DNA of 64,000 nt from Kitasatospora purpeofusca (lineage in GTDB: Bacteria > Actinomycetota > Actinomycetes > Streptomycetales > Streptomycetaceae): the NCBI RefSeq assembly GCF_000718025.1, contig NZ_JODS01000001.1:372001-436000 (forward strand), written 5' to 3'. Positions 8,325 to 16,782 of the stretch are shown piece after piece. How positions within the stretch are numbered: the first letter of the stretch is position 1; each line of letters opens with the position of its first letter. The notes below the pieces were generated by a model that had not been told where the DNA came from, made no database searches, and worked only from the letters and a program-made list of their open reading frames with translations. Made by a program: the position numbers and the translations under genes.

Positions 8325-9110
8325 ATGCTCACCACCGACTTCCCGGCCGGCTCCCCCTGCTGGATCGACCTCGGCAGCCCCGACCCGGCCGCCGCCGCCA
8401 CGTTCTACGGGGCGGTGTTCGGCTGGACCTTCCGGTCGGCCGGCCCGGAGGCCGAGGGCTACGGCTTCCTCCAGTCGGACGGCCGGACGGTCGCCGCCGT
8501 CGGCCGGCTCACCGAGGAGGGCGCGCGCTCCGCCTGGACGACGTACTTCCGCACTCCGGACGCCGAGGCCACCGCCGCCGCCGTCGAGCGGGCCGGCGGC
8601 ACCGTCCGGGTCCCGGCCTTCGACGTGATGGAGGCCGGGCGGATGGCCCAGCTGACCGATCCCCAGGGCGCGCAGTTCGCGGTCTGGCAGCCGGGCGCCG
8701 TCACCGGCCTGGACGCCGTGTCCGAGGACGGCGCGCTGATCTGGATCGAGCTGCACACCGGCTCCGTGGACGCCGGCTTCGGCTTCTACCGGACGGTGTT
8801 CGGCTGGCGCGAGGAGGACTTCCCGGCGCCCGGCATGACGTACAAGGTGCTCTCCCCGGCCGAGGGCGACCTGCGGGCCACCACCTTCGGCGGCATCGCC
8901 CCGGTGATGGCCGACTCCGGGCCGCCGTACTGGACGCCGTACTTCGGCTCCTCCGACGTGGACGCGGTGGTCGCCCGGGCCACCGCCGCCGGGGCGAGCG
9001 TGCTGATGGGCCCGGAGAGCGTGCCGGACGTCGGCCGGATCGCCTGGCTGGCCGACCCGTTCGGCGCCCCGTTCGCCCTGATCAAGGGCGAGCCGCCGAA
9101 GGACGCCTGA
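8325..9110 (+). CDS. Two-domain VOC (glyoxalase/bleomycin-resistance fold) protein
   Basis: A 261-residue protein made of two tandem vicinal-oxygen-chelate modules. The first begins PCWIDLGSPDPAAAATFYGAVFGWTF, the second IWIELHTGSVDAGFGFYRTVFGWREE. Each carries the expected closing segment (LTDPQGAQFAVWQPG and LADPFGAPFALIKGE). Such tandem proteins are usually metal-binding or ligand-sequestering and are often annotated as hydroxylase-like or antibiotic-binding; nothing here fixes a substrate. A GAAGGGA ribosome site precedes the ATG. The gene converges on hisF across a hairpin. Confidence 0.88.
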   Translation: MLTTDFPAGSPCWIDLGSPDPAAAATFYGAVFGWTFRSAGPEAEGYGFLQSDGRTVAAVGRLTEEGARSAWTTYFRTPDAEATAAAVERAGGTVRVPAFDVMEAGRMAQLTDPQGAQFAVWQPGAVTGLDAVSEDGALIWIELHTGSVDAGFGFYRTVFGWREEDFPAPGMTYKVLSPAEGDLRATTFGGIAPVMADSGPPYWTPYFGSSDVDAVVARATAAGASVLMGPESVPDVGRIAWLADPFGAPFALIKGEPPKDA

Positions 9111-9124
9111 CGGGTGGCGCCCCC

Positions 9125-9160
9125 GGTCCGGCGCGCGACCGCCCGGCCGCGCGCCGGACC
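9125..9160. terminator. Bidirectional terminator between VOC gene and hisF
   Basis: A 13-bp perfect stem, GGTCCGGCGCGCG against CGCGCGCCGGACC, with a 10-base loop sits in the gap between the converging VOC gene and hisF. It can end both transcripts. Confidence 0.7.
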
Positions 9161-9187
9161 GGACCGGGCAGGCCGCGCACCGCACAC

Positions 9188-9958
9188 TCAGCGGACCGGG
9201 TGCCCGGCCTCCCGCAGCGCGTCCTTGACCTCGCCGATCCGCAGGTCCCCGAAGTGGAAGACGCTGGCGGCCAGCACCGCGTCCGCGCCGGCCTCCACCG
9301 CGGGGGCGAAGTCGGCGAGCTTCCCGGCGCCGCCGGAGGCGATCACCGGGACGGACACGGCCGCGCGGACGGCCCGGATCAGCTCCAGGTCGTAGCCGTC
9401 CTTGGTGCCGTCGGCGTCCATCGAGTTGAGCAGGATCTCGCCCGCGCCCAGCTCGGCGGCGCGGCCGGCCCACTCGACGGCGTCCAGGCCGGTGCCCTTG
9501 CGGCCGCCGTGGGTGGTGACCTCGAAGCCGGAGGCGGTCTCGGTGCCCTCGGCGCAGCGGCGGGCGTCCACCGACAGCACCAGCACCTGGCGGCCGAACC
9601 GTGCGGCGATCTCGCGGACCAGCTCGGGGCGGGCGATGGCGGCGGTGTTGACGCCGACCTTGTCGGCGCCGGCCCGCAGCAGCTTGTCGACGTCCTCGAC
9701 GGCGCGGATGCCGCCGCCGACGGTGAGCGGGATGAACACCTGCTCGGCGGTGCGGCGGACCACGTCGTAGGTGGTCTCGCGGTCGCCGGAGGACGCGGTG
9801 ATGTCGAGGAAGGTCAGCTCGTCGGCGCCCTCGGCGTCGTAGAGCCTGGCCATCTCGACCGGGTCCCCGGCGTCCCGCAGGTTCTGGAAGTTGACGCCCT
9901 TGACCACACGGCCGGCGTCGACGTCCAGACAGGGGATGACACGTACTGCGAGGGTCAC
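9188..9958 (-). CDS. hisF: Imidazole glycerol phosphate synthase cyclase subunit
   Basis: TIM-barrel cyclase that joins PRFAR with HisH-derived ammonia to give imidazole glycerol phosphate and AICAR. It has 256 residues, the normal length. The catalytic acid sits in VIPCLDVDAGRVVKG (Asp12), the second in the NSMDADGTKDGYD strand, and phosphate loops TVGGGIR and ASGGAGK are present. The GTG start (9958) overlaps the RidA-family stop by GTGA, so it is translationally coupled to that gene. It is the last gene of the his operon and is followed by the terminator at 9125-9160. Confidence 0.98.
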   Translation of the reverse strand: MTLAVRVIPCLDVDAGRVVKGVNFQNLRDAGDPVEMARLYDAEGADELTFLDITASSGDRETTYDVVRRTAEQVFIPLTVGGGIRAVEDVDKLLRAGADKVGVNTAAIARPELVREIAARFGRQVLVLSVDARRCAEGTETASGFEVTTHGGRKGTGLDAVEWAGRAAELGAGEILLNSMDADGTKDGYDLELIRAVRAAVSVPVIASGGAGKLADFAPAVEAGADAVLAASVFHFGDLRIGEVKDALREAGHPVR

Positions 9959-10395
9959 GGCTGCTTGCCTTCCAGAGCTTCCAGGGTGGCGGCGAGTCCG
10001 GCGCGGTGGGCGTCGAGCTCGACCTCGACGAGCAGCCGCGAGTCGACCAGGCTCTGCACCACCACGACGGTGGCCACCGGGCGCACGGCCCCGAAGAGTT
10101 CCTGGTGGGCGCGGCCCGCCGCGTCGATGTCACGGGAGTGGGTGAGGTACACCCGGGTGCGGACCACGTCGTCCGCCGTCAGACCGTACGCGGCCAGGGC
10201 CTCCAGCGCGTTGCCGAAGGCGGCCCGCACCTGCTCGTAGGGGTCGCCCTCGCCCTGCAGCACGCCGTCCACCAGCGGCCTGGCGCCGGCCACGTGGACG
10301 TGGTCCCCGACGGCGATCGCCTGCGACGCGCCGAGGAGTTCCTCCCAGGGGGAGAACCCGTCGACCCGGCCGCGCACGATCCGACGTTCCGTCAT
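9955..10395 (-). CDS. RidA/YjgF family protein inside the his operon
   Basis: A 146-residue protein of the RidA family, trimeric proteins that hydrolyse reactive enamine/imine intermediates. Family features are IAVGDHVHVAGARP near the start, DPYEQVRAAFGNALEALAAYG and the C-terminal VVVVQSLVDSRLLVEVELDA. It overlaps the priA stop by ATGA and the hisF start by GTGA, so it is locked into translation between two His enzymes. The sequence does not show the substrate; the location suggests it protects against a reactive intermediate around PRFAR or the PLP-enzyme step (inference). Several RidA subgroups lack the catalytic Arg, and I did not verify it here. Confidence 0.85.
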   Translation of the reverse strand: MTERRIVRGRVDGFSPWEELLGASQAIAVGDHVHVAGARPLVDGVLQGEGDPYEQVRAAFGNALEALAAYGLTADDVVRTRVYLTHSRDIDAAGRAHQELFGAVRPVATVVVVQSLVDSRLLVEVELDAHRAGLAATLEALEGKQP

Positions 10396-11117
10396 CCCGA
10401 AACCGCCTCCAACGCCTCTTCGAGGGTGAACTTCTGCTCGTAGAGTGCCTTGCCGACGATCGCGCCCTCGACTCCCTCGCCGACCAGGCCGGCGATCGCG
10501 ACCAGGTCGTCCAGCGAGGAGACGCCGCCGGAGGCGACCACCGGACGGTCGGTGGCGGCGCACACGTCGCGCAGCAGCTGGAGGTTGGGGCCGGTCAGGG
10601 TGCCGTCCCGGTTGACGTCCGTGACCACGTAGCGGGCGCAGCCCTCGGCGTCCAGGCGGGCCAGCACCTCGAAGAGCTGGCCGCCCTCGCTGGTCCAGCC
10701 CCGGCCGCGCAGGGTGGTACCGACCACGTCCAGGCCGACGGCGATCCGGTCGCCGTGCTCGGCGATGACCTTGGCGACCCAGTCCGGGCTCTCCAGGGCG
10801 GCGGTGCCGAGGTTGACCCGGGTGCAGCCGGTGGCGAGGGCGGCGGCCAGCGAGGCGTCGTCGCGGATGCCGCCGGACAGCTCGACCTTGATGTCGAGGG
10901 TCTCGGTGATCCCGCGGACCAGCTCGCGGTTGGAGCCGGTGCCGAAGGCGGCGTCGAGGTCGACCAGGTGCAGCCACTCGGCGCCGGCGCTCTGCCAGGC
11001 GAGGGCGGCGGCGAGCGGCTCGCCGAAGGAGGTCTCGGTGCCGGAGGCGCCCTTGACCAGGCGGACGGCCTGCCCGTCCCGGACGTCGACGGCGGGCAGC
11101 AGTTCGAGGCGGCTCAT
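10392..11117 (-). CDS. priA: Bifunctional HisA/TrpF isomerase PriA
   Basis: TIM-barrel isomerase that in Actinobacteria performs both the HisA step (ProFAR to PRFAR) and the TrpF step of tryptophan synthesis. It has 241 residues. Catalytic residues are visible: Asp11 in LLPAVDVRDGQAVRLVKG, Arg19, and Asp171 in VVTDVNRDGTLTGPN. Trp141 in GRGWTSEGG matches the loop residue used for the Trp substrate. No trpF occurs in the trp cluster here, consistent with dual function. An ATGA overlap couples it to the RidA-family gene; hisH ends 20 bases before its start. Confidence 0.96.
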   Translation of the reverse strand: MSRLELLPAVDVRDGQAVRLVKGASGTETSFGEPLAAALAWQSAGAEWLHLVDLDAAFGTGSNRELVRGITETLDIKVELSGGIRDDASLAAALATGCTRVNLGTAALESPDWVAKVIAEHGDRIAVGLDVVGTTLRGRGWTSEGGQLFEVLARLDAEGCARYVVTDVNRDGTLTGPNLQLLRDVCAATDRPVVASGGVSSLDDLVAIAGLVGEGVEGAIVGKALYEQKFTLEEALEAVSG

Positions 11118-11137
11118 GAGGTACACGTCTTCCGTGG

Positions 11138-11773
11138 TCAGAGGGTGTTGACCCAGTTGGTCAGCAGGGCGGCGCCGGCGTCGCCGGACTTCTCGGGATG
11201 GAACTGGGTGGCCCAGAGCGGGCCGTTCTCGATCGCCGCCACGAACGGCTGCCCGTGCGTGGCCCAGGTGACCAGCGGCGGGTTGATCCGCGCGCTGTGC
11301 GTCTCGAGCTCCCAGTGCCGCACCCCGTAGGAGTGGACGAAGTAGAAGCGGGCGTCCGCGTCCAGGCCGGCGAACATCCGGTTGCCCTCGGGGGCGTCCA
11401 CGGTGTTCCAGCCCATGTGCGGGACGACCGGGGCCTCCAGCGGCTCCACGGTGCCCGGCCACTCGTCGCAGCCGGCGGTCTCCACCCCGTGCTCGACGCC
11501 CTTCTCGAAGAGGATCTGCATGCCCACGCAGATGCCCATGACCGGTCGGCCGCCGGCCAGCCGGCGTCCGACGATCCAGTCCCCGCGGACCGACTTCAGT
11601 CCGCGCATGCAGGCCTCGAAGGCGCCGACGCCGGGGACGAGCAGGCCGTCGGCGTCCATCGCCTTCTGGTAGTCGGAGGTGACGGTGACGGTGGCGCCGG
11701 TCCGCTCCAGGGCGCGCTGCGCCGAGCGGAGGTTGCCGGAGCCGTAGTCGAGCACCACGACGTTCTTGCCCAT
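11138..11773 (-). CDS. hisH: Imidazole glycerol phosphate synthase glutaminase subunit
   Basis: Class I glutamine amidotransferase that supplies ammonia to HisF. It has 211 residues with the full triad: Cys82 in GICVGMQILFEKG, and His192 and Glu194 in QFHPEKSG. The oxyanion strand LLVPGVGAF and the GMNV-like HMGWNTV region are present. It is translated between the 50-residue membrane peptide gene (45 bases upstream) and priA. Unlike most junctions in this operon it has its own short gaps instead of overlaps. Confidence 0.98.
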   Translation of the reverse strand: MGKNVVVLDYGSGNLRSAQRALERTGATVTVTSDYQKAMDADGLLVPGVGAFEACMRGLKSVRGDWIVGRRLAGGRPVMGICVGMQILFEKGVEHGVETAGCDEWPGTVEPLEAPVVPHMGWNTVDAPEGNRMFAGLDADARFYFVHSYGVRHWELETHSARINPPLVTWATHGQPFVAAIENGPLWATQFHPEKSGDAGAALLTNWVNTL

Positions 11774-11818
11774 GTTCAGGTGTCCAGTCTTTCGTTCGCC
11801 GGTCTTCGTCCGCCGCGG

Positions 11819-11971
11819 TTACAGGCGCATCAGGCCGGCGCCCAGGCACATGGCCGAGCCCAGCGCGAGGACGAGGATGACGCCCTTCGCCTGCTTCTGC
11901 TTCCAGAACGAGATCACGCCGCCGGCCAGGAAGAGCCCGACGAAGATGAGGATCATCGCGGTGTTGCTCAC
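11819..11971 (-). CDS. Small two-helix membrane protein within the his operon
   Basis: A 50-residue peptide, VSNTAMILIFVGLFLAGG then SFWKQKQAKG then VILVLALGSAMCLGAGL, ending MRL. Two hydrophobic helices (about 5-19 and 31-47) are joined by a basic turn, so both ends probably face the same side of the membrane. The GTG start (11971) overlaps the hisB stop by GTGA, strong evidence that it is translated. Streptomyces often carry a similar small hypothetical gene here. Function is unknown; candidates are a membrane tether or regulator for HisB/HisH, which is speculation. Confidence 0.82.
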   Translation of the reverse strand: MSNTAMILIFVGLFLAGGVISFWKQKQAKGVILVLALGSAMCLGAGLMRL

Positions 11972-12561
11972 AGCGCACCCTTGGTCGACGGGAGGATGCC
12001 GGCCGCGCGCGGGTCGCGCTCGGCGGCGTAGCGCAGGGCCCGGGCCAGCGCCTTGAACTGGCACTCCACGATGTGGTGGGCGTTGCGCCCGTACGGCACG
12101 TGGACGTGCAGGGCGATCCGGGCCTGGGCCACGAAGGACTCCAGGATGTGCCGGGTCATGGTGGTGTCGTAGGCGCCGATCATCGGCGCCATGTTCTCCG
12201 GCTCGGTGTGCACCAGGTAGGGGCGGCCGGAGAGGTCGACGGTCACCTGGGCGAGCGACTCGTCCAGCGGGACGGTGCAGTTGCCGAAGCGGTAGATGCC
12301 GACCTTGTCGCCGAGCGCCTCCCGGAAGGCGGCGCCGAGCGCGAGGGCGGTGTCCTCGATGGTGTGGTGGCTGTCGATGTGCAGGTCGCCCTCGGTCTTC
12401 ACGGTGAGGTCGAAGAGGCCGTGGCGCCCGAGCTGGTCGAGCATGTGGTCGTAGAAGCCGACGCCCGTGGAGATCTCGGTCCTGCCGGTGCCGTCGAGGT
12501 CTATTTCGACCAGGACGGACGTCTCCTTGGTGGTGCGTTCGACGCGTCCGATGCGGGTCAT
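11968..12561 (-). CDS. hisB: Imidazoleglycerol-phosphate dehydratase
   Basis: Dehydrates imidazole glycerol phosphate to imidazole-acetol phosphate. The 197-residue, single-domain form lacks the phosphatase domain of enterobacterial HisB. Manganese-binding signatures are HHTIED in the first half and HHIVEC in the second. The ATG at 12561 (MTRIGRVERTTKETSV) is the conserved start. It is followed by a GTGA overlap with the small membrane gene and is preceded by hisC with a five-base gap. Confidence 0.98.
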   Translation of the reverse strand: MTRIGRVERTTKETSVLVEIDLDGTGRTEISTGVGFYDHMLDQLGRHGLFDLTVKTEGDLHIDSHHTIEDTALALGAAFREALGDKVGIYRFGNCTVPLDESLAQVTVDLSGRPYLVHTEPENMAPMIGAYDTTMTRHILESFVAQARIALHVHVPYGRNAHHIVECQFKALARALRYAAERDPRAAGILPSTKGAL

Positions 12562-12566
12562 ACGGG

Positions 12567-13667
12567 TTACAGCTCCTTGATCACTGTGGCGACGGCGGCC
12601 AGGAAGGCGTCGTTCTCGGCGGGGGTGCCGGCGGTGACGCGCAGCCACCCGGGGACGCCGTTGTCCCGGACCAGGACGCCGTGGTCGAGAATGGCCCGCC
12701 AGACGGCGTGGGTGTCGGCGAAGCGGCCGAACTGGACGAAGTTGGCGTCCGAGTCGGTCACCTCCAGGCCGAGTCCGCGCAGGGCCCCGACCAGCCGGTC
12801 GCGCTCGTCCTTGAGCCGGCCGACGTAGCCGAGCAGGGTGTCGGTGTGCTCCAGGCAGGCCAGCGCGGTCGCCTGGGTGACGGCCGACAGGTGGTACGGC
12901 AGGCGCACCAGCTGGACCGCGTCGACGACCGCCGGGTCGGCGGCCAGGTAGCCCAGGCGCAGCCCGGCCGCGCCGAAGGCCTTGGACATGGTGCGGGTGA
13001 CCACCAGGTTGGGGCGGCCCTCGATCAGCGACAGCAGCGACTCGCGGTGCGAGAACTCGACGTACGCCTCGTCGACCACCACCAGGCTGGGCCGGGCGGC
13101 CTGCGCGGCCTCGTACAGCCGCAGCACGGTGTCGGCGGCGACGGCGGTCCCGGTCGGGTTGTTCGGCGAGCAGACGAACAGCACGTGCGGCCGGTGCTCG
13201 GCGATCGCCGCGGCGGCGGCGTCCAGGTCGATGGTGAAGTCGTCGTTGCGCGGGCCGGAGATCCAGCCGGTGCCGGTGCCCCGGGAGATCAGCGCGTGCA
13301 TCGAGTACGAGGGCTCGAAGCCGAGCGCGGTGCGGCCGGGGCCGCCGAAGGTCTGGAGCAGCTGCTGGAGCACCTCGTTGGAGCCGTTGGCGGCCCAGAC
13401 GTTCTCCCGGGCGACGGCGAAGCCAGTGGTCCGGGTCAGGTAGGCGGCCAGGCCGTCGCGCAGCTCGACCGCGTCCCGGTCGGGGTAGCGGTTGAGGTGG
13501 CGGGCGGCCTCGGCGACCCGCTCGGCGATCCGCGCGACCAGCTCCTCGGGGAGCGGGTACGGGTTCTCGTTGGTGTTCAGCTGGACCGGGACGTCGAGCT
13601 GCGGGGCGCCGTAGGGCGACTGGCCGCGGAGCTCGTCCCGGACGGGAAGGTCGTCGATCGTGGTCAC
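12567..13667 (-). CDS. hisC: Histidinol-phosphate aminotransferase
   Basis: PLP enzyme transferring an amino group to imidazole-acetol phosphate. The GTG start (13667, VTTIDDLPVRDELRG) gives 366 residues and overlaps the hisD stop by GTGA. The PLP lysine is Lys229 in TMSKAFGAAGLRLGY. Asp199 and Tyr202 (VVVDEAY) and Asn170 (SPNNPTG) complete the cofactor pocket; NTNENPYPLP near the start is the usual substrate-lid motif. Second gene of the operon; such enzymes can also accept other aromatic or imidazole substrates. Confidence 0.97.
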   Translation of the reverse strand: MTTIDDLPVRDELRGQSPYGAPQLDVPVQLNTNENPYPLPEELVARIAERVAEAARHLNRYPDRDAVELRDGLAAYLTRTTGFAVARENVWAANGSNEVLQQLLQTFGGPGRTALGFEPSYSMHALISRGTGTGWISGPRNDDFTIDLDAAAAAIAEHRPHVLFVCSPNNPTGTAVAADTVLRLYEAAQAARPSLVVVDEAYVEFSHRESLLSLIEGRPNLVVTRTMSKAFGAAGLRLGYLAADPAVVDAVQLVRLPYHLSAVTQATALACLEHTDTLLGYVGRLKDERDRLVGALRGLGLEVTDSDANFVQFGRFADTHAVWRAILDHGVLVRDNGVPGWLRVTAGTPAENDAFLAAVATVIKEL

Positions 13668-14998
13668 GTGCCGGAAACCGTCCACTCGCTCCGCCAATTC
13701 TGCTCGTCTCCGACGAAACGCGCCTTGATCGCGTCGCCGTGACCGGGCAGGTCCTCGGCGTCCGCCAGGGTGACCACGTGCGCGGCGATGCCGGCCAGCG
13801 CCTCGCGGTCGTACTCGACGACCTGCACGCCGCGCAGGAAGGTCTGCACGGACAGGCCCGCGGAGTGGCAGGCGCAGCCGCCGGTGGGCAGCACGTGGTT
13901 GGAGCCGGCCGCGTAGTCGCCGAGCGAGACCGGGGTGTACCGGCCGATGAAGATCGCGCCCGCGTTGCGGACCTTCGCGGCGACCGCGTGCGCGTCCCGG
14001 GTCTGGATCTCCAGGTGCTCGGCCGCGTAGGCGTTGACCACGGCCAGGCCCTGCTCCAGGTCGTCGACCAGGATGATGCCGGACTGCCGGCCGCCGAGGG
14101 CCTCGGCCACCCGCTCGCCGTGCTTGGTCCGGGCGACCTGGACCTTCAGCTCGGCCTCGACCGCGTCGGCGAGCGCCACCGAGGCGGTGACCAGCACCGA
14201 GCCCGAGGTCGGGCCGTGCTCGGCCTGGCTGATCAGGTCGGCGGCGACCTCCGCCGGGTCGGCGGTGTCGTCGGCGAGCACGGCGATCTCGGTCGGTCCG
14301 GCCTCGGAGTCGATGCCGATCCGGCCCGCGAAGTAGCGCTTGGCGGCGGCGACGTAGATGTTGCCGGGGCCGGTGACCATGTTCACCGGCTCGCACTCCT
14401 CGGTGCCGAGCGCGAACATCGCGACCGCCTGGGCGCCGCCGACCGAGTACACCTCGGTGACGCCGAGCAGCGCGCACGCGGCCAGGATGGTCGGGTGCAC
14501 CCGGCCGCCGAAGGCCTTCTGCGGCGGCGAGGTCACCGCGATCCCGGCGACGCCCGCCTCCTGGGCCGGCACCACGTTCATCACTACGGAGGACGGGTAG
14601 ACGGCCAGACCGCCCGGTACGTACAGCCCGACCCGGTCCACCGGCACCCAGCGCTGGGTCACCGTGCCGCCGGGCACCACCTGGGTGGTGTGCCCCTCGC
14701 GGCGCTGGTCGGCGTGGACCAGCCGGGCCCGGCGGATCGACTCCTCCAGTGCGGCGCGCACCTTCGGGTCCAGCTCCGCGAGGGCCTCGGCGAGCTGCTC
14801 GGCCGGGACCCGGGTGGACTCCAGCCGCACGCCGTCGAAGCGTTCGGTGATCTCGATCAGCGCCGCGACCCCGCGATGATGCACGTCCTCGGCGATCGGG
14901 CGCACCTTCTCCAGGGCGGCCGCGACGTCGAAGTCGGCACGGGGCAGCAGGCCGCGCGGGTCGTCGAGCGAGCCGCGCAGATCGATTCGAGAGATCAC
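13664..14998 (-). CDS. hisD: Histidinol dehydrogenase
   Basis: Zinc enzyme that oxidises L-histidinol to histidine in two NAD-dependent steps. It has 444 residues from the GTG at 14998 (VISRIDLRGSLDD). Recognisable motifs are GPGNIYVAAAKRYF, the SEAGPTEIAVLAD segment, ISQAEHGP, AAEHLEIQ and HVLPTGGCACHSAGLSV, which together form the substrate and zinc site. It is the first gene of the his operon: a -10 box, TACACT, lies seven bases before the GTG, implying a leaderless message for the whole operon. The open frame extends upstream to 16498 but shows no family similarity there. Confidence 0.98.
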   Translation of the reverse strand: MISRIDLRGSLDDPRGLLPRADFDVAAALEKVRPIAEDVHHRGVAALIEITERFDGVRLESTRVPAEQLAEALAELDPKVRAALEESIRRARLVHADQRREGHTTQVVPGGTVTQRWVPVDRVGLYVPGGLAVYPSSVVMNVVPAQEAGVAGIAVTSPPQKAFGGRVHPTILAACALLGVTEVYSVGGAQAVAMFALGTEECEPVNMVTGPGNIYVAAAKRYFAGRIGIDSEAGPTEIAVLADDTADPAEVAADLISQAEHGPTSGSVLVTASVALADAVEAELKVQVARTKHGERVAEALGGRQSGIILVDDLEQGLAVVNAYAAEHLEIQTRDAHAVAAKVRNAGAIFIGRYTPVSLGDYAAGSNHVLPTGGCACHSAGLSVQTFLRGVQVVEYDREALAGIAAHVVTLADAEDLPGHGDAIKARFVGDEQNWRSEWTVSGT

Positions 14999-15005
14999 GC
15001 CCCCC

Positions 15006-15011
15006 AGTGTA
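15006..15011 (-). promoter_or_regulatory. -10 box of the his operon (leaderless hisD)
   Basis: On the minus strand TACACT is followed by seven bases (GGGGGGC) and the hisD GTG. It is a strong TANNNT match in the short divergent gap between hisD and the plus-strand membrane gene. A clear -35 hexamer is not visible. Confidence 0.65.
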
Positions 15012-15091
15012 AGGAGTGGCCGGAACCCGCGATCCCGCATTTCAGTCCGTGATACGAAGAGCGAGACAACCGGGGGACACGGGGGGACGGC

Positions 15092-16672
15092 ATGGCGGAG
15101 CGGGCACCGGACGGCTGGACGGCGGCCGAGCAGGCACTGTGGCAGGCGTTCCGGCACGGCCGGACCCTCGATCTGCGCACCGGCGACGCCGCGGCGGACG
15201 ACCCCTTCGGCGAGGCCGTCTGGGACGCCCGGCGGACGGTCCGGGCCGAGGTGCTCTCCCGGCTGCTGCTGGACGGGCCCGCCCCGGTGCCCGGCCGGGT
15301 CGCCTCGCTGAAGCTGACCGGCGCGCTGGTCACCGGTCCGCTGCGGCTGGCCGGCGGCACCATCGGGCACTACGTCGAGCTGCACGACTGCCGGTTCGAC
15401 CAGAAGATCCTGATGTCCGAGGCCGAGGCCGGCACCCTGCGCTTCATCAACTGCCTCGTGCCCCGGCTGGAGGCCTCCCGGCTGGTGACCTCCGGCGACC
15501 TGCACCTGGCCCGCTGCCGAATACGCCAGGGCGTCCGGCTCACCGACGCCCGGATCGGCACCGACCTGCTGCTCAACCAGGCCGTGCTGGGCGGCGACCG
15601 GTTCGGCCGGGCGCTGTCCGCCGACGGCATCGCGGTGAACCAGGACTGCGAGGCCGACCGGCTCGCCACCGACGGCGAGGTCAGCCTGCGCACCGCCCGG
15701 ATCGGCGGCCGGCTCTCGCTGCGCGGCGCCCAGCTGCACGCCGTCCCGGGCAACCGCAACGCCCTCAACGCCGTCCGGCTCACCGTCGGCCACACGCTGT
15801 ACCTGAGCGGCTCGGCCGACGGCGGCTGGTTCGGCTCGCAGACCTACTACGGCTCCGGGTACGGCGAGGTGCCGCCGGCGGGCTCGCCGAGCACGCCGTT
15901 CCGCGCCTTCGGCCAGGTCCGGCTGTCCGACGGCCGGTTCGAGAACGCCTGTCTGCTCTCCGACGCCGAGTTCCACCTCGACGAGGGCGACGAGGTCACC
16001 CTGCGCCGGATCCAGACCCCGGAGCTGCGGTTCACCTGCCGCTTCCCGGCCGGCGGCACGGTCTCGCTGTCCCGGGCCCGGATCGGCAACCTGGTCGACG
16101 CCCCCGGCTCCTGGCCGCAGGGCGGCACCGTCGGCCTCACCGGCTTCACCTACGAGTGCCTGCGCCCGGCCGTGCCGTTCCCCGTCCACCAGCGGATCGC
16201 CTGGCTGGAGGGCGCCGCGGTGGAGTTCCAGCCCGAGTCCTACGAGCAGCTCGCCGCCGCGCTGCGCCGCGACGGCGCCGACGACGACGCCCGCGAGGTG
16301 CTCCACGCCAAGGAGCGCCGCCGCCGGCAGACCCTGCCGCTGCCGGCCCGGATCTGGGGCCGGGTCCAGGACGCCACGGTCGGCTACGGCTACCGGCCCG
16401 GCCGGGCCGCGCTCTGGCTGCTGCTCGCCTGGGCGCTCGGCAGCCTCTACTTCGCCACCCACGCGCTCCAGCCGCTCAAGGCCGACGAGCGGCCGCACTG
16501 GAACCCGGTGCTGTACGCGCTCGGCCAGCTGCTGCCGGTCGTCGACCTCGGCCAGGGCGGCTGGAACCCCGGCGGGGCCTCCCAGTGGGTCTCGGCGGGC
16601 CTGGTCGTCATCGGCTGGGTGCTCGCCACCACCGTCGCCGCCGGCGCCAGCCGGATGCTCCAGCGCGGATAG
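15092..16672 (+). CDS. Repeat-rich membrane-associated protein (often mis-annotated as oxidoreductase)
   Basis: A 526-residue protein. Residues 70-390 form many short repeats with periodic hydrophobic and polar residues, such as GALVTGPLRLAGGTIGHYVELHDCRF, ARIGTDLLLNQAVLGGD and ARIGGRLSLRGAQLH, resembling pentapeptide-like right-handed beta-helix proteins. Two hydrophobic helices close the protein (about 436-456 and 500-521) around a short loop. The N-terminal part and the repeats are probably cytoplasmic. I see no nucleotide-binding or redox motif, so the common name membrane-associated oxidoreductase is unsupported. GGGGGA upstream of the ATG can serve as ribosome site. It diverges from hisD. 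Confidence 0.8.
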   Translation: MAERAPDGWTAAEQALWQAFRHGRTLDLRTGDAAADDPFGEAVWDARRTVRAEVLSRLLLDGPAPVPGRVASLKLTGALVTGPLRLAGGTIGHYVELHDCRFDQKILMSEAEAGTLRFINCLVPRLEASRLVTSGDLHLARCRIRQGVRLTDARIGTDLLLNQAVLGGDRFGRALSADGIAVNQDCEADRLATDGEVSLRTARIGGRLSLRGAQLHAVPGNRNALNAVRLTVGHTLYLSGSADGGWFGSQTYYGSGYGEVPPAGSPSTPFRAFGQVRLSDGRFENACLLSDAEFHLDEGDEVTLRRIQTPELRFTCRFPAGGTVSLSRARIGNLVDAPGSWPQGGTVGLTGFTYECLRPAVPFPVHQRIAWLEGAAVEFQPESYEQLAAALRRDGADDDAREVLHAKERRRRQTLPLPARIWGRVQDATVGYGYRPGRAALWLLLAWALGSLYFATHALQPLKADERPHWNPVLYALGQLLPVVDLGQGGWNPGGASQWVSAGLVVIGWVLATTVAAGASRMLQRG

Positions 16673-16769
16673 CCGCAGGCAACGGCGGACACTCCCGCGC
16701 GGACGGCCGCCGGCGGCCGCGGACGCGCTCGCACGGATAACCCCGGAGCGCTCGCACCGCCCGGGGAAC

Positions 16770-16775
16770 TACGCT
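16770..16775 (+). promoter_or_regulatory. -10 box for a leaderless LON-domain gene
   Basis: TACGCT, seven bases (GTCCGCC) and then the GTG at 16783. The same seven-base spacer follows the -10 of phoD. Confidence 0.65.
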
Positions 16776-16782
16776 GTCCGCC

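Noticed and set aside
15000..16498. Upstream extension of the hisD frame
   Set aside because: It is the shadow of the plus-strand membrane gene; similarity to HisD starts at VISRIDLRG and a -10 box lies just before that GTG.
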